From the NCBI RefSeq assembly GCF_018310535.1, contig NZ_CP074102.1, positions 186,001 through 250,000 on the forward strand: a stretch of DNA of 64,000 bases, read 5' to 3'. Below, in pieces: positions 36,182 to 45,480 of the stretch (its first letter is position 1; each line of letters opens with the position of its first letter). A program made the translations under genes and the position numbers. The stretch comes from Streptomyces mirabilis. Its GTDB lineage: Bacteria > Actinomycetota > Actinomycetes > Streptomycetales > Streptomycetaceae. The notes beneath the pieces were generated by a model. That model was not told the origin of the DNA. It saw only the letters and a list, made by a program, of their open reading frames with translations, and did no database searches.

Positions 36182-36250
36182 ATGACTGTCGCGTTCGGTG
36201 CCGCTGTGCGCGGCGACAGGTGCGTCCCCATCCTCCGGGTCCACGGCTGA
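36182..36250 (+). CDS. Possible 22-residue leader peptide
   Basis: ATG 36182 follows the purine-rich GAGGAAGAGG and opens a frame reading MTVAFGAAVRGDRCVPILRV, then HG and stop. It ends 57 bp before the methyltransferase start. Its position and ribosome-binding site suggest a translated leader, for example one that controls the downstream gene. A TAGCGT near 36147-36152 could be the -10 element. No known leader family was recognised. Confidence 0.45.
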   Translation: MTVAFGAAVRGDRCVPILRVHG

Positions 36251-36307
36251 CCCACGCCGAGCGGCGTTCGCGGCGGCCCGGGCCCCCGCATCCAAAGGTT
36301 TCCCACG

Positions 36308-37078
36308 TTGTCCGAGCATCACGACTCGTCCGACCGCAACGCCCTCCACGAGGCTTTCTTCACCCTGCGTCACCGACTGCCCCGGCAGGGCCCCGGCTCC
36401 GACGCCACCACCCGTCACCTGCTCTCACTCGCGGGCCCACTGCCCGTCCGTCCCCGCGTGCTCGACCTGGGCTGCGGCCCCGGCCGCTCGGCGCTGCTCC
36501 TGGCCGCCGAGGCCGCGGCCGAGGTGACGGCCGTCGACCTGCACGAACCGTTCCTCGACGAACTGCGGACGGCCGCCGAGGCCCGGGGGCTGACCGCCTC
36601 GATCGACACCGTCCACGGGGACATGGGGGAGCTCGCCCACCCCGATGGCTCGTTCGACCTGCTCTGGGCCGAGGGCTCGGCCTATCTGATCGGTTTCGAC
36701 ACCGCCCTGCGCCGCTGGCGGCGGCTGCTCGCCCCCGGCGGCACGCTGGTCCTCACCCACTGTGTGTGGACCACCGACACGCCGTCCGACCAGGCCCGCG
36801 CGTTCTGGGAGGACGAACCGTTGCGCACGGCCGACCAGGACACCCGGGTCGCGCGCGACGCCGGGTACTCCGTACTGGGGGTGTACTTCCAGCCGGAGTC
36901 CGACTGGGACGAGTACTACGACGCGCTCGGCGTCCACGCCGACGTGGCCGATGTCACGAGGCCCGGCATGGCCGAGGCGGTGGCGGGTGCCCGGGCGGAG
37001 ATCGCCATGCGCCGCGAGCACGGGAGGGAGTACGGCTACGTGGGCTATGTCCTGCGTCCGGTCGCCGTCGGGGACTGA
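36308..37078 (+). CDS. Class I SAM-dependent methyltransferase
   Basis: The 256-residue cytoplasmic enzyme has motif I VLDLGCGPGRSALLLA (about 48-63), VTAVDLHEPFLDEL (motif II), IDTVHGDMGELAH, FDLLWAEGSAYLIGF (motif IV) and LLAPGGTLVLTH (motif V). This is the UbiE/small-molecule pattern. The start is read as TTG 36308, which gives a natural N-terminus; no strong ribosome-binding site precedes it. A C-terminal YGYVGYVLRP stretch is conserved in such proteins. The acceptor is unknown. A short leader ORF lies upstream. Confidence 0.87.
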   Translation: MSEHHDSSDRNALHEAFFTLRHRLPRQGPGSDATTRHLLSLAGPLPVRPRVLDLGCGPGRSALLLAAEAAAEVTAVDLHEPFLDELRTAAEARGLTASIDTVHGDMGELAHPDGSFDLLWAEGSAYLIGFDTALRRWRRLLAPGGTLVLTHCVWTTDTPSDQARAFWEDEPLRTADQDTRVARDAGYSVLGVYFQPESDWDEYYDALGVHADVADVTRPGMAEAVAGARAEIAMRREHGREYGYVGYVLRPVAVGD

Positions 37079-37325
37079 CGCCTCCCGTCCGCCCGGTGCC
37101 CGCGTCGGCGCCTGCGTCCGTCGCCGTACGGCGGGTGCGCCGCGCACCGTGGTGAACCGGCCGCGGACTACGGCATCCGGCCCGGGTTCGACGGGCCGGA
37201 CGGGCACCGCCTCCGGGGGTCCCGGCGAACATCTGATGGCCCCTGTCCTGGACGGTTCCCCGTCCGTGGCGCCGGGCACGATCAGGTGTCCGGCCGCTTT
37301 CGGTGACTGACAGACGTCGGCCGCG

Positions 37326-37355
37326 TGTCCCGCTCCGGGCCCCCGGAGCGGGACA
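37326..37355. terminator. Hairpin in the 37079-37434 gap
   Basis: TGTCCCGCTCCGGG and its complement form a 14-bp stem around a 2-base loop. It is the only clear structure in the 356-bp gap between the methyltransferase and idi. It may end the methyltransferase transcript or lie in the idi leader. No gene was recognised in the gap. Confidence 0.6.
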
Positions 37356-37434
37356 TGCGGGGAGCCGCGAAGTGCCGGGAGTGCCGGTTTCGTACGGCAG
37401 ACTTGGGGCTCGAAGACCGATGCGAAGGATGGGT

Positions 37435-38028
37435 ATGCCGATCACACCTGCCACCGCGACGCACAGTTCGTCGAACGGCACCGTTGAAGCGATCTTGCTC
37501 GAGTTGGTCGACGAGGACGGCAACACGATCGGCACGGCGGAGAAGCTCGCCGCCCATCAGCCACCGGGACAGCTGCACCGGGCCTTCTCCGTGTTCCTCT
37601 TCGACGAGCACGGCCGGCTGCTGCTCCAGCAGCGCGCCCTGGGCAAGTACCACTCCCCCGGTGTCTGGTCCAACACCTGCTGCGGCCACCCCTACCCCGC
37701 CGAGGCGCCCTTCGCGGCGGCGGCCCGGCGGACGTACGAGGAGCTCGGCGTCTCGCCCTCGCTGCTCGCGGAGGCGGGCACGGTCCGCTACAACCACCCG
37801 GACCCGGAGTCGGGCCTGGTGGAGCAGGAGTACAACCATCTCTTCGTCGGCATGGTGCAGTCGTCGCTGCACCCCGATCCTGAGGAGGTCGGGGACACCG
37901 CGTTCGTGACCGCCGCCGAACTCATGGAGCGGCACGCGAAGGACCCCTTCTCGGCGTGGTTCATGACGGTCCTGGACGCGGCCCGCCCGGCGATCAGGGA
38001 GCTGACGGGCCCGTCCGCCGGCTGGTGA
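37435..38028 (+). CDS. idi: Isopentenyl-diphosphate delta-isomerase, type I
   Basis: The 197-residue Nudix-fold enzyme interconverts IPP and DMAPP in isoprenoid synthesis. Key segments are HRAFSVFLFDEHGRLLLQQR (about 43-62), the catalytic Cys in VWSNTCCGHPYP (about 76-87), RRTYEELGV (Nudix-like helix with metal-binding Glu, about 98) and EQEYNHLFVG (second catalytic Glu, about 130). ATG 37435 follows GAAGGA and gives the family N-terminus. Placement about 11 kb from the hopanoid operon is consistent with joint isoprenoid supply, but it is a separate transcript. Confidence 0.96.
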   Translation: MPITPATATHSSSNGTVEAILLELVDEDGNTIGTAEKLAAHQPPGQLHRAFSVFLFDEHGRLLLQQRALGKYHSPGVWSNTCCGHPYPAEAPFAAAARRTYEELGVSPSLLAEAGTVRYNHPDPESGLVEQEYNHLFVGMVQSSLHPDPEEVGDTAFVTAAELMERHAKDPFSAWFMTVLDAARPAIRELTGPSAGW

Positions 38029-38061
38029 CGGTCCCGTCTCCGCGAAGACTCCCCGAGGGTG

Positions 38062-38604
38062 CTAGAAGATGCTCGCAGTGAGCGGCAGGGCGGCCCAGAT
38101 CACCTTGCCGCCACTCGCCGTGTGCTCGACGTCGCACACCCCGCCCGACTCCCTGGCGACCTCCCGCACCAGCAGCAGCCCACGGCCGCCGGTCTGGCCG
38201 TGGTCGGCCTCCAGGGCGGTGGGGCGGTAGGGATGGTTGTCCTCCACCGAGACCCGCACCCACTCGGATCCCACGGCCACCTCCACGGCGAGCATCGGGG
38301 AGAGCAGTGCCGCGTGTCGTACGGCGTTCGTGACCAGTTCGGAGACGATCAGCAAAAGCCCGTGGACGAGGTCGTCCGAGACTGGCACTTGCTGACGGAA
38401 GAGCAGGTCACGAACGGCGTGTCGTGCCTGCGGAACCGAGGCGTCGATGGCGGGAGCGGTGAACCGCCACACCCCCTCGTACGGCAGCGGACCCGGCGGT
38501 CTCCGATCGGGAGGCACATCCCCGGCGCCTTCAGGGCGGGAGTCGAACCCCCGCCCGTGGTTCTCCATCGTCCGGTCGCCACCCTTGCGCTCGATTGTCA
38601 CCAC
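38062..38604 (-). CDS. RsbW-like ATP-binding protein (anti-sigma-type kinase fold)
   Basis: The 180-residue protein carries a GHKL ATPase domain: N box LLLIVSELVTNAVRHAA (about 87-103), G1 box VSVEDNHPYRP (about 119) and G2 box QTGGRGLLLVREVA (about 136). Such stand-alone kinases are abundant in Streptomyces and bind or phosphorylate anti-anti-sigma factors. The N-terminal 45 residues are Arg/Pro/Gly-rich and probably disordered. The start is uncertain: GTG 38604 lacks a clear ribosome-binding site, and ATG 38568 is an alternative. No partner anti-anti-sigma gene is adjacent. Confidence 0.85.
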   Translation of the reverse strand: MVTIERKGGDRTMENHGRGFDSRPEGAGDVPPDRRPPGPLPYEGVWRFTAPAIDASVPQARHAVRDLLFRQQVPVSDDLVHGLLLIVSELVTNAVRHAALLSPMLAVEVAVGSEWVRVSVEDNHPYRPTALEADHGQTGGRGLLLVREVARESGGVCDVEHTASGGKVIWAALPLTASIF

Positions 38605-38789
38605 ACGTCGAGTGTTGGTAACGCGCTGGTCCGGACCGCATCCCTGAACAGAAGTCAGCGACTATCGACGGTTTCTGACCGTTGACGCATGGCACGGTCG
38701 GCCGCACGACCGCTCCTGTCCGTGTGGTGTCTGCTTCGAGAACTATTCGGGTTGTACGGGTTGGGCGCCGGGCTCGCCCGATTCGTCCG

Positions 38790-39374
38790 TCAGCGGCCGC
38801 GCCCCGAGACCAGATGTACGATGCGCCGCCCGCCGAAGCCGGTGGCGATCAGGCCCAGCCCGTCGAAGAGCAGCGCGAGCGAGAAGAAGCAGCCGATCAC
38901 GTACTTGCTGCTGCTCGGCCAGTTGTCCAGCACCAGGATGCCGAGGAGCAGGCCGAAGACGCCCTGCAGGAGCGTCCAGCCGAACTGCGGACCGCGCACC
39001 ACGAGACTGCCGACCAGCCGGAACACTCCACCGGTCAGGAACAGCAGGGCCGCGAACATGGTGAGCGCCTCGGCCGCGGCGTCCGGGCGGCGGATCACCA
39101 CCACTCCGGCCGCGATGTTCAAGGCCGCGACCACCACCCCGAGCCAGAAGAAGTTGGTGCCGCGGGCCTGAATCGCGTGCAACAGTCCGACCGCTCCGCC
39201 GATCAGCAGCAGCCAGCCGAACAGGATCATCGAGGTCAGGGTCGCGACGCCCGTGTATACGAGCCCGACGAGCCCCGCGATCACCAGGATCACGCCGAAC
39301 GCGGCGGTCCAGCTGAAGCCGCGGTTCAGCTTGGTGGTCGCGTCGTTCGGCGCCCTGTCCTTGGTCCTGGCCAT
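38790..39374 (-). CDS. DUF308/HdeD-type membrane protein
   Basis: The 194-residue protein has about six membrane helices in pairs: WTAAFGVILVIAGLVGLVY, LTSMILFGWLLLIGGAVGLL, NFFWLGVVVAALNIAAGVVV, ALTMFAALLFLTGGVFRLVG, LLQGVFGLLLGILVL and YVIGCFFSLALLFDGLGLIA. This matches the DUF308 repeat family, of which HdeD is linked to acid resistance in enterobacteria. ATG 39374 follows GAGGAGG. The N-terminus is short and basic (MARTKDRAPNDA). It is divergent from the crotonase gene. Function in Streptomyces is unknown. Confidence 0.88.
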   Translation of the reverse strand: MARTKDRAPNDATTKLNRGFSWTAAFGVILVIAGLVGLVYTGVATLTSMILFGWLLLIGGAVGLLHAIQARGTNFFWLGVVVAALNIAAGVVVIRRPDAAAEALTMFAALLFLTGGVFRLVGSLVVRGPQFGWTLLQGVFGLLLGILVLDNWPSSSKYVIGCFFSLALLFDGLGLIATGFGGRRIVHLVSGRGR

Positions 39375-39440
39375 CAGCGCCTCCTCGCGCCCGGCCCCTT
39401 CTTGATCGTACGTTCGAGGGTTGCGGATAGCATCCGGCAT

Positions 39441-40250
39441 ATGGAGCCGCAGCTGCTGCACAGCGTCGGCGACGGGGTCGCCACCGTCGTCATTCACCAC
39501 CCGGCCAAGCGCAACGCCATGACGGCCGACATGTGGAGGGCGCTGCCGCCCCTGCTCGACGGGCTCGCGGCCGACCCGGACGTCCGTGTACTGGTGCTCA
39601 CCGGCGAGGGCGGCACCTTCTGCGCGGGGGCCGACATCTCGACGCTGCGGGGCTCCTCGGACGAGGCGCAAGGGCTCGCCGTGAACGCCGAGGAGGCACT
39701 CGCCGCGTTCCCCAAGCCGACGCTCGCGGCGATCCGCGGGTACTGCGTCGGCGGCGGATCCCAGCTCGCGGCGGCCTGCGATCTGCGGTTCGCGGAGGAG
39801 GGCGCGCAGTTCGGAGTGACGCCGGCGAAGCTGGGGATCGTCTACGCCGCCTCGGCCACCCGGCGGCTGGTGTCGCTGGTGGGTCCGGCGACCGCCAAGT
39901 ACCTGCTGTTCTCGGGCGAGCTGATCGACACCGAACGGGCACTGCGCACGGGTCTGGTGGACGAGGTGCTGCCCGAGGGCGAACTCGGCAAGCGGGTCGG
40001 GGAGTTCAGCCGCGTCCTGGCCACGCGGTCGCTGCTGACGCAGGCGTCCGCCAAGGAATTCGCCCATGGGCGGACCGACCGGGACGCGTACTGGGCCGAG
40101 CAGGCGCGCGGGAGCGACGACACCGCGGAGGGCGTCGCCGCGTTTCTGGAGCGCCGGCCGCCGCGCTTCACCTGGACCACGCCGGCGTCCACCGCAACCA
40201 GCCGGCCGGCCACCACGACCGCTCCGTCGTCCACCGCGACTACTCCATGA
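39441..40250 (+). CDS. Enoyl-CoA hydratase/isomerase family protein
   Basis: The 269-residue crotonase-fold protein has TVVIHHPAKRNAMTADMW near the start, GGTFCAGADISTL (oxyanion hole, about 56-68) and GYCVGGGSQLAAACDLRFAE (second oxyanion segment, about 100-119). The position of the hydratase glutamate reads FGVTPAKLGIVYAAS, so a classical hydratase is not assured; an isomerase or hydrolase is possible. After RRPPRFTW, where relatives usually end, a Thr/Ser/Ala-rich tail of about 24 residues follows, possibly read-through after a lost stop. It overlaps the convergent DJ-1 gene by 11 bp. Confidence 0.86.
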   Translation: MEPQLLHSVGDGVATVVIHHPAKRNAMTADMWRALPPLLDGLAADPDVRVLVLTGEGGTFCAGADISTLRGSSDEAQGLAVNAEEALAAFPKPTLAAIRGYCVGGGSQLAAACDLRFAEEGAQFGVTPAKLGIVYAASATRRLVSLVGPATAKYLLFSGELIDTERALRTGLVDEVLPEGELGKRVGEFSRVLATRSLLTQASAKEFAHGRTDRDAYWAEQARGSDDTAEGVAAFLERRPPRFTWTTPASTATSRPATTTAPSSTATTP

Positions 40251-40875
40251 TGAAGCGGCTCTTCGCCCGGAACTCCGCCACCAGATGTGCAGGAGCCTTC
40301 TGGGGTGACCCGGCGTCGTAGGGCGGCTGCGGGTCGTACTCCGTCAGCAGTTGTACGGCCTGTGCGTGTTCGTCGCCCGCGATCCGTCCGAGCAGGGCGA
40401 GCCCCATGTCGATGCCGGACGACACGCCGGCCGCCGTGACGTACTTCCCGTCGAACACCACCCGCTCCCCCGTCGGCTCGGCACCGAACCGCTTGAGGTG
40501 GTCGAGGGCCAGCCAGTGCGAGGTGGCCCGGCGGCCCTCGAGCAGCCCAGCGGCGGCCAGCAGCAGGGAGCCGGTGCACACGGAGGTCGTCCAGGTGCTC
40601 GTGGCGTCGGCGGCGCGCAGCCAGTCCAACAGGACCCGGTTGTCCATCTGCGGGGTCTGGCCCGGTCCGCCGGGGACCACGACGATGTCCGGGCGCGGCA
40701 CCTCGGCCAGGGTCCTGTCGGCGGTCAGAGCCAGGTTGCCGCTCTCGTTGCGGACGGCGCCCGTGTGCTCGGCGACGAAGACGGTCTCCGCGTCGGGCAG
40801 GCGGCCGAGGGTCTCGTAGGGTCCCACGGCGTCCAGGGCGGTGAAACGGTCGAAGAGGACGATGGCGATCTGCAT
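40240..40875 (-). CDS. DJ-1/PfpI-family protein
   Basis: The 211-residue protein starts MQIAIVLFDRFTALDAVGPY and has the nucleophile-elbow cysteine in SVCTGSLLLAAAGLLEGRRA (about 98-117), followed by TSHW and TAAGVSSGIDMGLALL. It belongs to the class I glutamine-amidotransferase-like/ThiJ group, with possible isocyanide-hydratase, chaperone or hydrolase roles. ATG 40875 follows AAGGAA. It is transcribed just after the GlxA-type regulator, which contains a related domain, so the regulator probably controls it. The exact substrate is unknown. Confidence 0.88.
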   Translation of the reverse strand: MQIAIVLFDRFTALDAVGPYETLGRLPDAETVFVAEHTGAVRNESGNLALTADRTLAEVPRPDIVVVPGGPGQTPQMDNRVLLDWLRAADATSTWTTSVCTGSLLLAAAGLLEGRRATSHWLALDHLKRFGAEPTGERVVFDGKYVTAAGVSSGIDMGLALLGRIAGDEHAQAVQLLTEYDPQPPYDAGSPQKAPAHLVAEFRAKSRFIME

Positions 40876-40925
40876 CGGGTTCCTTTCCACGGGTGGGTGG
40901 GGCAGGGGCGTCAGATGAGGGCCGG

Positions 40926-41879
40926 TCAACGGGTCGGGGCGGGGCGGAAGCGGCGCCGGTACTCCGCCGGCGCCGTGCCGAGCACCTTCACGAAGGCACG
41001 GCGCATCGCCTCGGGGGTGCCGTAGCCGCAGACGCGGGAGATCCCCTCGACTCCGTCGGCGGTGTCCTCCAGCAGGCGCCGGGCGTGTTCGAGGCGGACG
41101 CGGTCGACGTACCGGCCCGGGGTCATGCCCGTCTCGGTCTGGAAGGCGCGGGCGAAGTGCCGGGGCGAGAGCCGGGCGCGGGCGGCGAGCGACTCGACGG
41201 ACAGGTCGTCGCCGGGGTGCTCGGTGATCCACTGCTGGACCTCGCGGAGCGGTTCGCGCCGCGCCGTCTGCGCGGCCAGCTGGGCGCTGAACTGGGCCTG
41301 GTTGCCCGGGCGGCGCAGGAAGACGACGAGGTGACGGGCGACCGTCAGGGCGGCCTCGCGGCCGAGGTCCTCCTCCACGAGCGCGAGGGCGAGGTCGATG
41401 CCGGAGGTGACGCCGGCCGAGGTGGACACCTGTCCGTCCCGCACGTAGATGGGGTCGGGGTCGACCTCGACGGCCGGGTGGTCGCGGGCGAGCTTGTCGC
41501 AGTACGCCCAGTGGGTCGTCGCGCGGCGGCCGTCCAGAAGGCCCGCCTCGGCGAGCGGGATGGCGCCGGTGCAGACGGAGACCAGGCGCTCGGCGCGCGG
41601 CCCGTGCGCGCGCAGCCAGCCGGTCAGCCGGGGGTCGGGACGCCGGGTGCCCCGGCCGCCCGGGACCAGCAGGGTGTGCGGGACGGGCGCTTCGGCGAGG
41701 GTGTGGTCCGGGACGAGGGTGAGGCCGCTGGTGGTACGCACGGGTGCGCCGTCCAGGGAGGCGGTGTGGATGCGGTACGAGCCGCCGCGGAGGGCCTCGG
41801 CGCCCGCGAAGACCTCCACGGGGCCCGTGACGTCGAGGCTCTGCACGTCGTCGAAGAGGACGACCAGAACGGTTCGCAT
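40926..41879 (-). CDS. GlxA-family regulator, DJ-1 domain fused to AraC
   Basis: The 317-residue protein has an N-terminal DJ-1/PfpI-like sensor domain (about 1-175; VLVVLFDDVQSLDVTGPVEV, SVCTGAIPLAEAGLLDGRRA). A C-terminal AraC DNA-binding domain (about 215-312) follows, with two helix-turn-helix motifs (LSVESLAARARLSPRHFARA and ISRVCGYGTPEAMRRAF) and the closing GTAPAEYRRRFRP. It is co-oriented with and 50 bp upstream of a stand-alone DJ-1 protein of the same fold, its likely target. Two 16-bp direct repeats lie just upstream of its start. Confidence 0.93.
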   Translation of the reverse strand: MRTVLVVLFDDVQSLDVTGPVEVFAGAEALRGGSYRIHTASLDGAPVRTTSGLTLVPDHTLAEAPVPHTLLVPGGRGTRRPDPRLTGWLRAHGPRAERLVSVCTGAIPLAEAGLLDGRRATTHWAYCDKLARDHPAVEVDPDPIYVRDGQVSTSAGVTSGIDLALALVEEDLGREAALTVARHLVVFLRRPGNQAQFSAQLAAQTARREPLREVQQWITEHPGDDLSVESLAARARLSPRHFARAFQTETGMTPGRYVDRVRLEHARRLLEDTADGVEGISRVCGYGTPEAMRRAFVKVLGTAPAEYRRRFRPAPTR

Positions 41880-41927
41880 GGTCTCGATTCTTGGCGGGCG
41901 GGGTGATGGCCGCAATGACGAGTACCC

Positions 41928-41969
41928 CACCTTTCCTGCCATCGCCCCGCCCGCACCTTTCCTGCCATC
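41928..41969. repeat. Two 16-bp direct repeats upstream of the GlxA regulator
   Basis: CACCTTTCCTGCCATC occurs exactly at 41928-41943 and 41954-41969, 26 bp apart start to start. They lie in the 145-bp divergent gap before the AraC-type regulator and the SCO6745-family gene. AraC-family proteins often bind such direct repeats, so this is a candidate operator for either gene. Confidence 0.55.
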
Positions 41970-42024
41970 ACCCCATCGCCCCTCCAGCCTTCCCGGCGTA
42001 CCGACTAGTCGGTAACCTTCGGGC

Positions 42025-42891
42025 ATGACCACACCTCTGCCGGAGCGCGCCGGGCGGCGCTGCCACAACGTCCTCAACCCGCTGCACTCGACGCACTACT
42101 TCTCCCCGGACCTGGGCCGGGAGCTGGCCGCCATCGGGATCGAGGACAGCAAAGGCGCGTACTTCGCCGTACGGGCCGCCGCCATGGGGCCGGTGGGTCC
42201 CGGCACGGTGACGGCGACGTTCTACAACTTCCGCCACGAGCTGGTGGCCCGGCATGTGCCCGAGGTGTGGGAGAAGGCGTCCCCGGAGACCGTCCTCGCG
42301 GCGCGCGCGCGTGCCGTCGACGCGACCTGGCGACGGCTCCTCGGCGAGGACGTCCTCGCCTCCAAGGAGGTCGCCGAGGCGGCGGAGCTCGCCCTTCGGG
42401 CCGCGGAGGCCTGCACCAGGACCGCGCGTCCGCTGTACGCGGCGCACGCCGACCTGCCCGTGCCCGACACGCCGCACCTCGCCCTCTGGCACGGCGCCAC
42501 GCTGCTGCGCGAGCACCGGGGCGACGGTCACCTCGCGGCGCTGCTCGACGCGGAACTCGACCCGGTCGAGGCCCTGGTGAGCCACACCGCGACCGGCAAG
42601 GGCATGGCCCCGAAGTGGGCACTGGGCACGCGCGGCTGGTCGCGGGCGCACTGGGACGCGGCGGTCGAACGGCTGCGCGAGCGCGAACTGCTCGACACGG
42701 AGGGCGAGTTGACCGCGGCGGGGGTGGCCCTGCGCCAGGAGATCGAGGACCGCACGGACCGGCTGGACCGTGCCCCGTACGAGCATCTGGGCGCCGCGGG
42801 CGTGGAGCGCCTCACCGAGCTGGCGCGGGGCATCCTGATGCGGGCGCTGGCGGCCGGCGCGTTTCCCGAGGGCATGACCGGCAAGGCCTGA
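42025..42891 (+). CDS. SCO6745-family (SalK-like) protein
   Basis: The 288-residue protein resembles the actinobacterial SCO6745/SalK-like family of unknown function: [20 protein letters not shown] (about 15-34), [34 protein letters not shown] and a C-terminal winged-helix-like half ([19 protein letters not shown], about 215-233). No signal peptide or membrane helix is seen. SalK was first named in salicylate/aromatic catabolism, but that role is not established. It is divergent from the GlxA regulator and shares its repeat-containing upstream region. A regulatory or ligand-binding role is plausible. Confidence 0.8.
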   Translation: MTTPLPERAGRRCHNVLNPLHSTHYFSPDLGRELAAIGIEDSKGAYFAVRAAAMGPVGPGTVTATFYNFRHELVARHVPEVWEKASPETVLAARARAVDATWRRLLGEDVLASKEVAEAAELALRAAEACTRTARPLYAAHADLPVPDTPHLALWHGATLLREHRGDGHLAALLDAELDPVEALVSHTATGKGMAPKWALGTRGWSRAHWDAAVERLRERELLDTEGELTAAGVALRQEIEDRTDRLDRAPYEHLGAAGVERLTELARGILMRALAAGAFPEGMTGKA

Positions 42892-42979
42892 CAGCGCCGA
42901 TCGGCGCCCTGATCCCCCGTTGTCGGTGTCACCTGCCACAATTGCCGCGCAACCTCAGTGGAGAAGGCGGTACGGGATC

Positions 42980-45376
42980 GTGACGACACCCCTCGTAGGG
43001 TCCATCGAAGGCAGGATCGCCGAGGAGCTCGGCGTACGGGAGCGGCAGGTCAAGGCCGCCGTCGACTTGCTCGACGGCGGGTCGACGGTGCCCTTCATCG
43101 CCCGCTACCGCAAGGAAGCGACCGAGATGCTCGACGATGCGCAGCTGCGCACCCTCGAGGAGCGGCTGCGCTATCTGCGGGAGCTGGAGGAGCGGCGCAC
43201 GGCGATCCTCGAATCGGTGCGCGAGCAGGGCAAGCTCACCGAGGAGGTCGAGGCGCAGATCCGGGGCGCCGAGACGAAGGCGCGGCTCGAGGACATCTAT
43301 CTGCCGTTCAAGCCGAAGCGGCGCACGAAGGCGCAGATCGCGCGCGAGGCGGGCCTGGAGCCGCTGGCCGAGGGCCTGCTCGGCGACCCGTCGGTCGACC
43401 CGCTCGCCGCCGCGACGGCCTTCGTCGACGCCGACAAGGGCGTACCCGACCCGCAGGCCGCGCTGGACGGCGCCCGGTCGATCCTCACGGAGCGGTTCTC
43501 GGAGGACGCCGACCTGATCGGCGAGCTGCGCGAGCGCATGTGGGTGCGCGGGCGTCTGGCCGCCAAGGTGCGGGACGGCAAGGAGGAGGCGGGCGCCAAG
43601 TTCGCCGACTACTTCGACTTCGCCGAGCCCTTCAAGGAGCTGCCCTCGCACCGCATCCTCGCCATGCTGCGCGGTGAGAAGGAGGAGGTCCTCGACCTCG
43701 TCCTGGAGCCCGAGGAGCCCTCCGAGCAGCCCGGTCCCTCCTCGTACGAGGGAATCGTCGCCCATCGCTTCCAGATCGCCGACCGCGGTCGTCCCGGCGA
43801 CAAGTGGCTCACGGACACGGTCCGCTGGGCCTGGCGCACCCGCATCCTCGTGCACCTCGGCATCGACCTGCGGCTGCGGCTGCGCACGGCCGCCGAGGAC
43901 GAGGCGGTGAACGTCTTCGCGGCGAACCTGCGGGACCTGCTGCTCGCCGCCCCGGCGGGCACGCGCGCGACGCTGGGCCTCGACCCCGGTTTCCGTACGG
44001 GTGTCAAGGTCGCCGTGGTCGACGCGACCGGCAAGGTCGTGGCGACGGATGTCATCTACCCGCACGTCCCGGCCAACAAGCGGGACGAGGCCATCGCCAA
44101 GCTCGCCCGCCTCGCCAAGGAGCACGCGGTCGAGCTGATCGCGATCGGCAACGGGACGGCGTCCCGCGAGACCGACAAGCTCGCCGGTGAACTCATCACC
44201 AAGCACCCGGAGTTGAACCTCACCAAGGTGATGGTGTCCGAGGCGGGGGCGTCGGTGTACTCGGCGTCGGCGTTCGCCTCGCAGGAGCTGCCCGACATGG
44301 ACGTGTCGCTGCGCGGCGCCGTCTCCATCGCGCGCCGCCTGCAGGATCCGCTGGCCGAGCTGGTGAAGATCGACCCGAAGTCCATCGGCGTCGGGCAGTA
44401 CCAGCACGACCTGTCCGAGGTGAAGCTCTCCCGGTCCCTGGACGCGGTGGTCGAGGACTGTGTGAACGGCGTGGGCGTGGACGTGAACACGGCCTCCGCC
44501 CCGCTGCTCGCCCGCGTCTCCGGCATCACCTCCGGGCTCGCGGAGAACATCGTGGCGCACCGTGACGCCAACGGCCCCTTCACGTCCCGTACCACCCTCA
44601 AGAACGTGGCCCGGCTCGGCCCGAAGGCGTACGAGCAGTGCGCGGGCTTCCTGCGCATCCGGGGCGGGGACGACCCGCTGGACGCTTCCAGCGTGCACCC
44701 GGAGGCGTACCCCGTGGTGCGGCGGATGGTGAAGACGGCGGGCAGCGAGGTCGCCTCCCTGATCGGCAACACCGGTGTGCTGCGCTCGCTCAGGCCGACC
44801 GACTTCGTGGACGAGACGTTCGGTCTGCCGACCGTCACGGACATCCTGAAGGAGCTGGAGAAGCCGGGGCGCGACCCGCGACCCGCCTTCAAGACGGCCA
44901 CCTTCAAGGAGGGCGTCGAGAAGATCTCCGACCTGGCCTCCGGGATGGTGCTCGAAGGGGTCGTCACGAATGTGGCCGCGTTCGGGGCCTTCGTGGACAT
45001 CGGCGTCCACCAGGACGGTCTGGTGCATGTCTCGGCGATGTCGAAGACGTTCGTGAAGGACCCGCGCGATGTGGTCAAGCCGGGTGACATCGTCAAGGTG
45101 AAGGTGCTCGAGATCGACATCCCGCGCAAGCGGATCTCTCTCACGCTGCGGCTCGACGACGAGGCGACTGCGTCGGACCAGCAGGGTGGGGGTGGGCGTC
45201 CGCAGCGGGGTGGACGGCCGCCGCAGCAGCGCCAGCAGCAGCGTCAGCCGCGGGGTGGGGCGGGCGGAGGCGGAGGCGGCGGTTCGCGGCAGGCCGCTCC
45301 GCCGCCGGCCAACAGTGCGATGGCCGACGCGCTGCGGCGCGCTGGGCTTGTCGATCCTAAGAAGGGCAGGCGCTGA
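42980..45376 (+). CDS. tex: Tex-family S1-domain RNA-binding protein
   Basis: The 798-residue protein is a Tex homologue, a conserved nucleic-acid-binding factor related to Spt6. In order: helical N-terminal domain with [20 protein letters not shown] (about 35), YqgF/RNase H-like domain [20 protein letters not shown] (about 333), helix-hairpin-helix region [20 protein letters not shown] (about 506), and S1 domain [20 protein letters not shown] (about 655). A low-complexity Gly/Gln/Arg tail (about 735-785) follows, ending [18 protein letters not shown] 42980 follows GGAGAAGG; an upstream in-frame start is less likely. It is a single gene with a terminator. Confidence 0.96.
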   Translation: MTTPLVGSIEGRIAEELGVRERQVKAAVDLLDGGSTVPFIARYRKEATEMLDDAQLRTLEERLRYLRELEERRTAILESVREQGKLTEEVEAQIRGAETKARLEDIYLPFKPKRRTKAQIAREAGLEPLAEGLLGDPSVDPLAAATAFVDADKGVPDPQAALDGARSILTERFSEDADLIGELRERMWVRGRLAAKVRDGKEEAGAKFADYFDFAEPFKELPSHRILAMLRGEKEEVLDLVLEPEEPSEQPGPSSYEGIVAHRFQIADRGRPGDKWLTDTVRWAWRTRILVHLGIDLRLRLRTAAEDEAVNVFAANLRDLLLAAPAGTRATLGLDPGFRTGVKVAVVDATGKVVATDVIYPHVPANKRDEAIAKLARLAKEHAVELIAIGNGTASRETDKLAGELITKHPELNLTKVMVSEAGASVYSASAFASQELPDMDVSLRGAVSIARRLQDPLAELVKIDPKSIGVGQYQHDLSEVKLSRSLDAVVEDCVNGVGVDVNTASAPLLARVSGITSGLAENIVAHRDANGPFTSRTTLKNVARLGPKAYEQCAGFLRIRGGDDPLDASSVHPEAYPVVRRMVKTAGSEVASLIGNTGVLRSLRPTDFVDETFGLPTVTDILKELEKPGRDPRPAFKTATFKEGVEKISDLASGMVLEGVVTNVAAFGAFVDIGVHQDGLVHVSAMSKTFVKDPRDVVKPGDIVKVKVLEIDIPRKRISLTLRLDDEATASDQQGGGGRPQRGGRPPQQRQQQRQPRGGAGGGGGGGSRQAAPPPANSAMADALRRAGLVDPKKGRR

Positions 45377-45391
45377 GCGGCTGAAGGTACG

Positions 45392-45451
45392 TGGGGAACT
45401 GCGGGTCGTTCGTGGCTGAGCGCGCAGTTTCCCGCGCCCCTTTCGGGGCGC
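45392..45451. repeat. Interspersed GC palindrome/terminator after tex
   Basis: The segment starts TGGGGAACTGCGGGTCGTTC and pairs with CGCAGTTTCCCGCGCCCC to form a long imperfect hairpin. A second stem GCGCCCC/GGGGCGC lies at 45434-45451. The GGGGAACTGCG...CGCAGTTCCCCGCGCCCC type is recalled as a widespread Streptomyces intergenic repeat. A related unit occurs at 54211-54310. Confidence 0.65.
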
Positions 45452-45480
45452 TGTACCGGCCCGGGATCCTAAGGTGACGT

